From Bradyrhizobium sp. WSM471 (lineage in GTDB: Bacteria > Pseudomonadota > Alphaproteobacteria > Rhizobiales > Xanthobacteraceae): a DNA stretch of 64,000 nucleotides. The translations under genes were made by a program, and so were the position numbers. Location: positions 620,001 through 684,000 of the forward strand of contig NZ_CM001442.1 of NCBI RefSeq assembly GCF_000244915.1, given 5' to 3'. Below the pieces are notes generated by a model that saw only the letters and a list, made by a program, of their open reading frames with translations, had not been told where the DNA came from and made no database searches. Below, in pieces: positions 62,988-64,000 of the stretch. Every line of letters starts with the position of its first letter. Position 1 is the first letter of the stretch.

Positions 62988-64000
62988 TTAGCGCAAGCCA
63001 AGCCCGCGGGCGATGATGCCGCGCAGCACCTCGGTGGTACCGCCCTGGATGGTGAGTTTCGGCGCGGTCTTGATGGCGAAGTCGAGCTGCCGCTCCAGCG
63101 TCTCGCGGTTGGTCGCGGTCTCCTCGAGGAAAGCGGCGAGATCGCGCACGCGGTGCGGAAGCTGCTGCTCCCACACCGTGCCGATGTCCTTGACGATGGA
63201 CGCTTCGACGACGGGCTCCTTGCCGGCCTGCAGCATGCCTGCGACCGAGACCGACATGCGCCGCATGGTGTGGAGCTGTGCCACCAGCCGGCCGATGCCT
63301 TCGGCGCTGCGCGTGTCCGGGTTTGGGCCGACCGCGCGAACCAGCTCGGTCAGCACGTAATAGGTCTCCAGGAAACGCTCGGGGCCCGAACGCTCATAAG
63401 CGAGCTCGCTGGTCGCCTGCTTCCAGGCGCCATCGACTTCACCGAGCACATGATCGTCGGGCACGAAGAAGTCGGTGAAGACGACCTCGTTGAACTCGTA
63501 CTGGCCGGTGATCTGGCCGATCGGGTTCACCTGGATTCCCGGCTGCTTCATCTTGACCAGGAACTGCGTCAGGCCGTGACGGCGGTTCTCCTTGGTCGGC
63601 TGCGAGGTCCGGAAGATCGCGATCATGTAGTCGGCGATGTGGGCCGACGAGGTCCAGATCTTGGTGCCGTTGATGAGATAGCCGCCGTCGGTCTTGGTCG
63701 CGCGCGTCTTCGCGGCGAACAGGTCCGAGCCGGAGTTCGGTTCGCTCATGCCGATCGCAAAGCAGATCTCGCCGCGGCAAATGCGCGGCAGGATGTCCAT
63801 CTTGATGTGCTCGGGCGCGTACTTGATCAGCACCGGCCCGCTCTGGCGGTCGGCGACGAAGAACCGCCGCGTCGGCGCGTTGGCGACGCGCATCTCCTCG
63901 GTCACCACGTAGCGTTCGAGAAACGAGCGCTCCTGGCCGCCATACTTCTTCGGCCAGGTCATGCCGAGCCAGCCCTTGGCGCCGACCCTGCGGGAAAATT
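62988..64000 (-). CDS. Acyl-CoA dehydrogenase (5' end outside window)
   Basis: FAD-dependent acyl-CoA dehydrogenase, at least 337 residues visible, cut by the window edge. The reading frame continues through 64000 (FSRRVGAKGWLGMTWPKKYGG), so the ATG at 63962 is internal. Signatures: CFAIGMSEPNSGSDL, LINGTKIWTSSAH and near the end TIQGGTTEVLRGIIA. The catalytic Glu cannot be placed with certainty. It is upstream of the hydratase gene on the same strand, 15 bases apart. Confidence 0.93.
   Translation of the reverse strand, partial: FSRRVGAKGWLGMTWPKKYGGQERSFLERYVVTEEMRVANAPTRRFFVADRQSGPVLIKYAPEHIKMDILPRICRGEICFAIGMSEPNSGSDLFAAKTRATKTDGGYLINGTKIWTSSAHIADYMIAIFRTSQPTKENRRHGLTQFLVKMKQPGIQVNPIGQITGQYEFNEVVFTDFFVPDDHVLGEVDGAWKQATSELAYERSGPERFLETYYVLTELVRAVGPNPDTRSAEGIGRLVAQLHTMRRMSVSVAGMLQAGKEPVVEASIVKDIGTVWEQQLPHRVRDLAAFLEETATNRETLERQLDFAIKTAPKLTIQGGTTEVLRGIIARGLGLR

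Overview
The window looks like the chromosome of a Bradyrhizobium-type alphaproteobacterium (Bradyrhizobiaceae). The backbone is GC-rich, the RegS/RegR redox pair lies beside a cyoABCD quinol oxidase, CobS/CobT cobaltochelatase is present, several acyl-CoA and branched-chain ABC-transporter genes occur, and the gaps between genes are full of rhizobial palindromic repeats. This assignment rests on gene content and style, not on a database search.

Layout. 1-6.3 kb: an amidase and a complete five-gene branched-chain/amide-type ABC importer, read as one operon. 6.3-8.3 kb: an orphan VapB/MazE-type antitoxin and an L,D-transpeptidase lipoprotein. 8.7-13.1 kb: accA and xerD on the minus strand, aroK-aroB on the plus strand. 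13.1-15.7 kb: a CorC-like CBS protein, then bolA divergent from a DnaJ-domain gene. 15.8-18.2 kb: two divergent citrate synthase genes, one fused to a DNA-binding domain. 18.2-19.5 kb: a mazEF-type toxin-antitoxin pair with a twin palindromic operator, and a DedA gene. 19.8-24.8 kb: cobS and cobT, separated by a GNAT and a DUF29 gene, then a phytase-esterase-like gene. 24.9-30.6 kb: an Old Yellow Enzyme relative, PilZ, DUF2235 hydrolase and small conserved genes.

30.65-35.95 kb is an island of visibly lower GC. On the minus strand it holds, in transcription order, a protein with a HEPN-type RNxxxH motif, a DGQHR (DndB-like) protein, an unrecognised 444-residue protein and a D12-class adenine methyltransferase. 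It is bounded on the left by a decayed copy of the DUF2235 gene start and on the right by the rpmB terminator. This is the best candidate in the window for an undescribed defence or DNA-modification system.

36-44 kb: rpmB, a DUF3108 protein, a SUV3-like helicase coupled to an S4-domain gene that appears to lack a normal start codon, fdxA, and a CarD regulator with a long histone-H1-like tail. 44-52.4 kb: regR, regS, a SURF1 gene and cyoDCBA on the minus strand, with an MFS gene divergent from cyoA. 52.6-55 kb: an M48 protease and a nuclease-fold protein. 55-56.6 kb: an IS110-family insertion sequence. 56.7-64 kb: acyl-group metabolism genes (substrate-binding protein, two enoyl-CoA hydratases, a VOC protein, a frameshifted ADP-forming acyl-CoA synthetase and a partial acyl-CoA dehydrogenase), perhaps one aromatic or fatty-acid catabolic locus.
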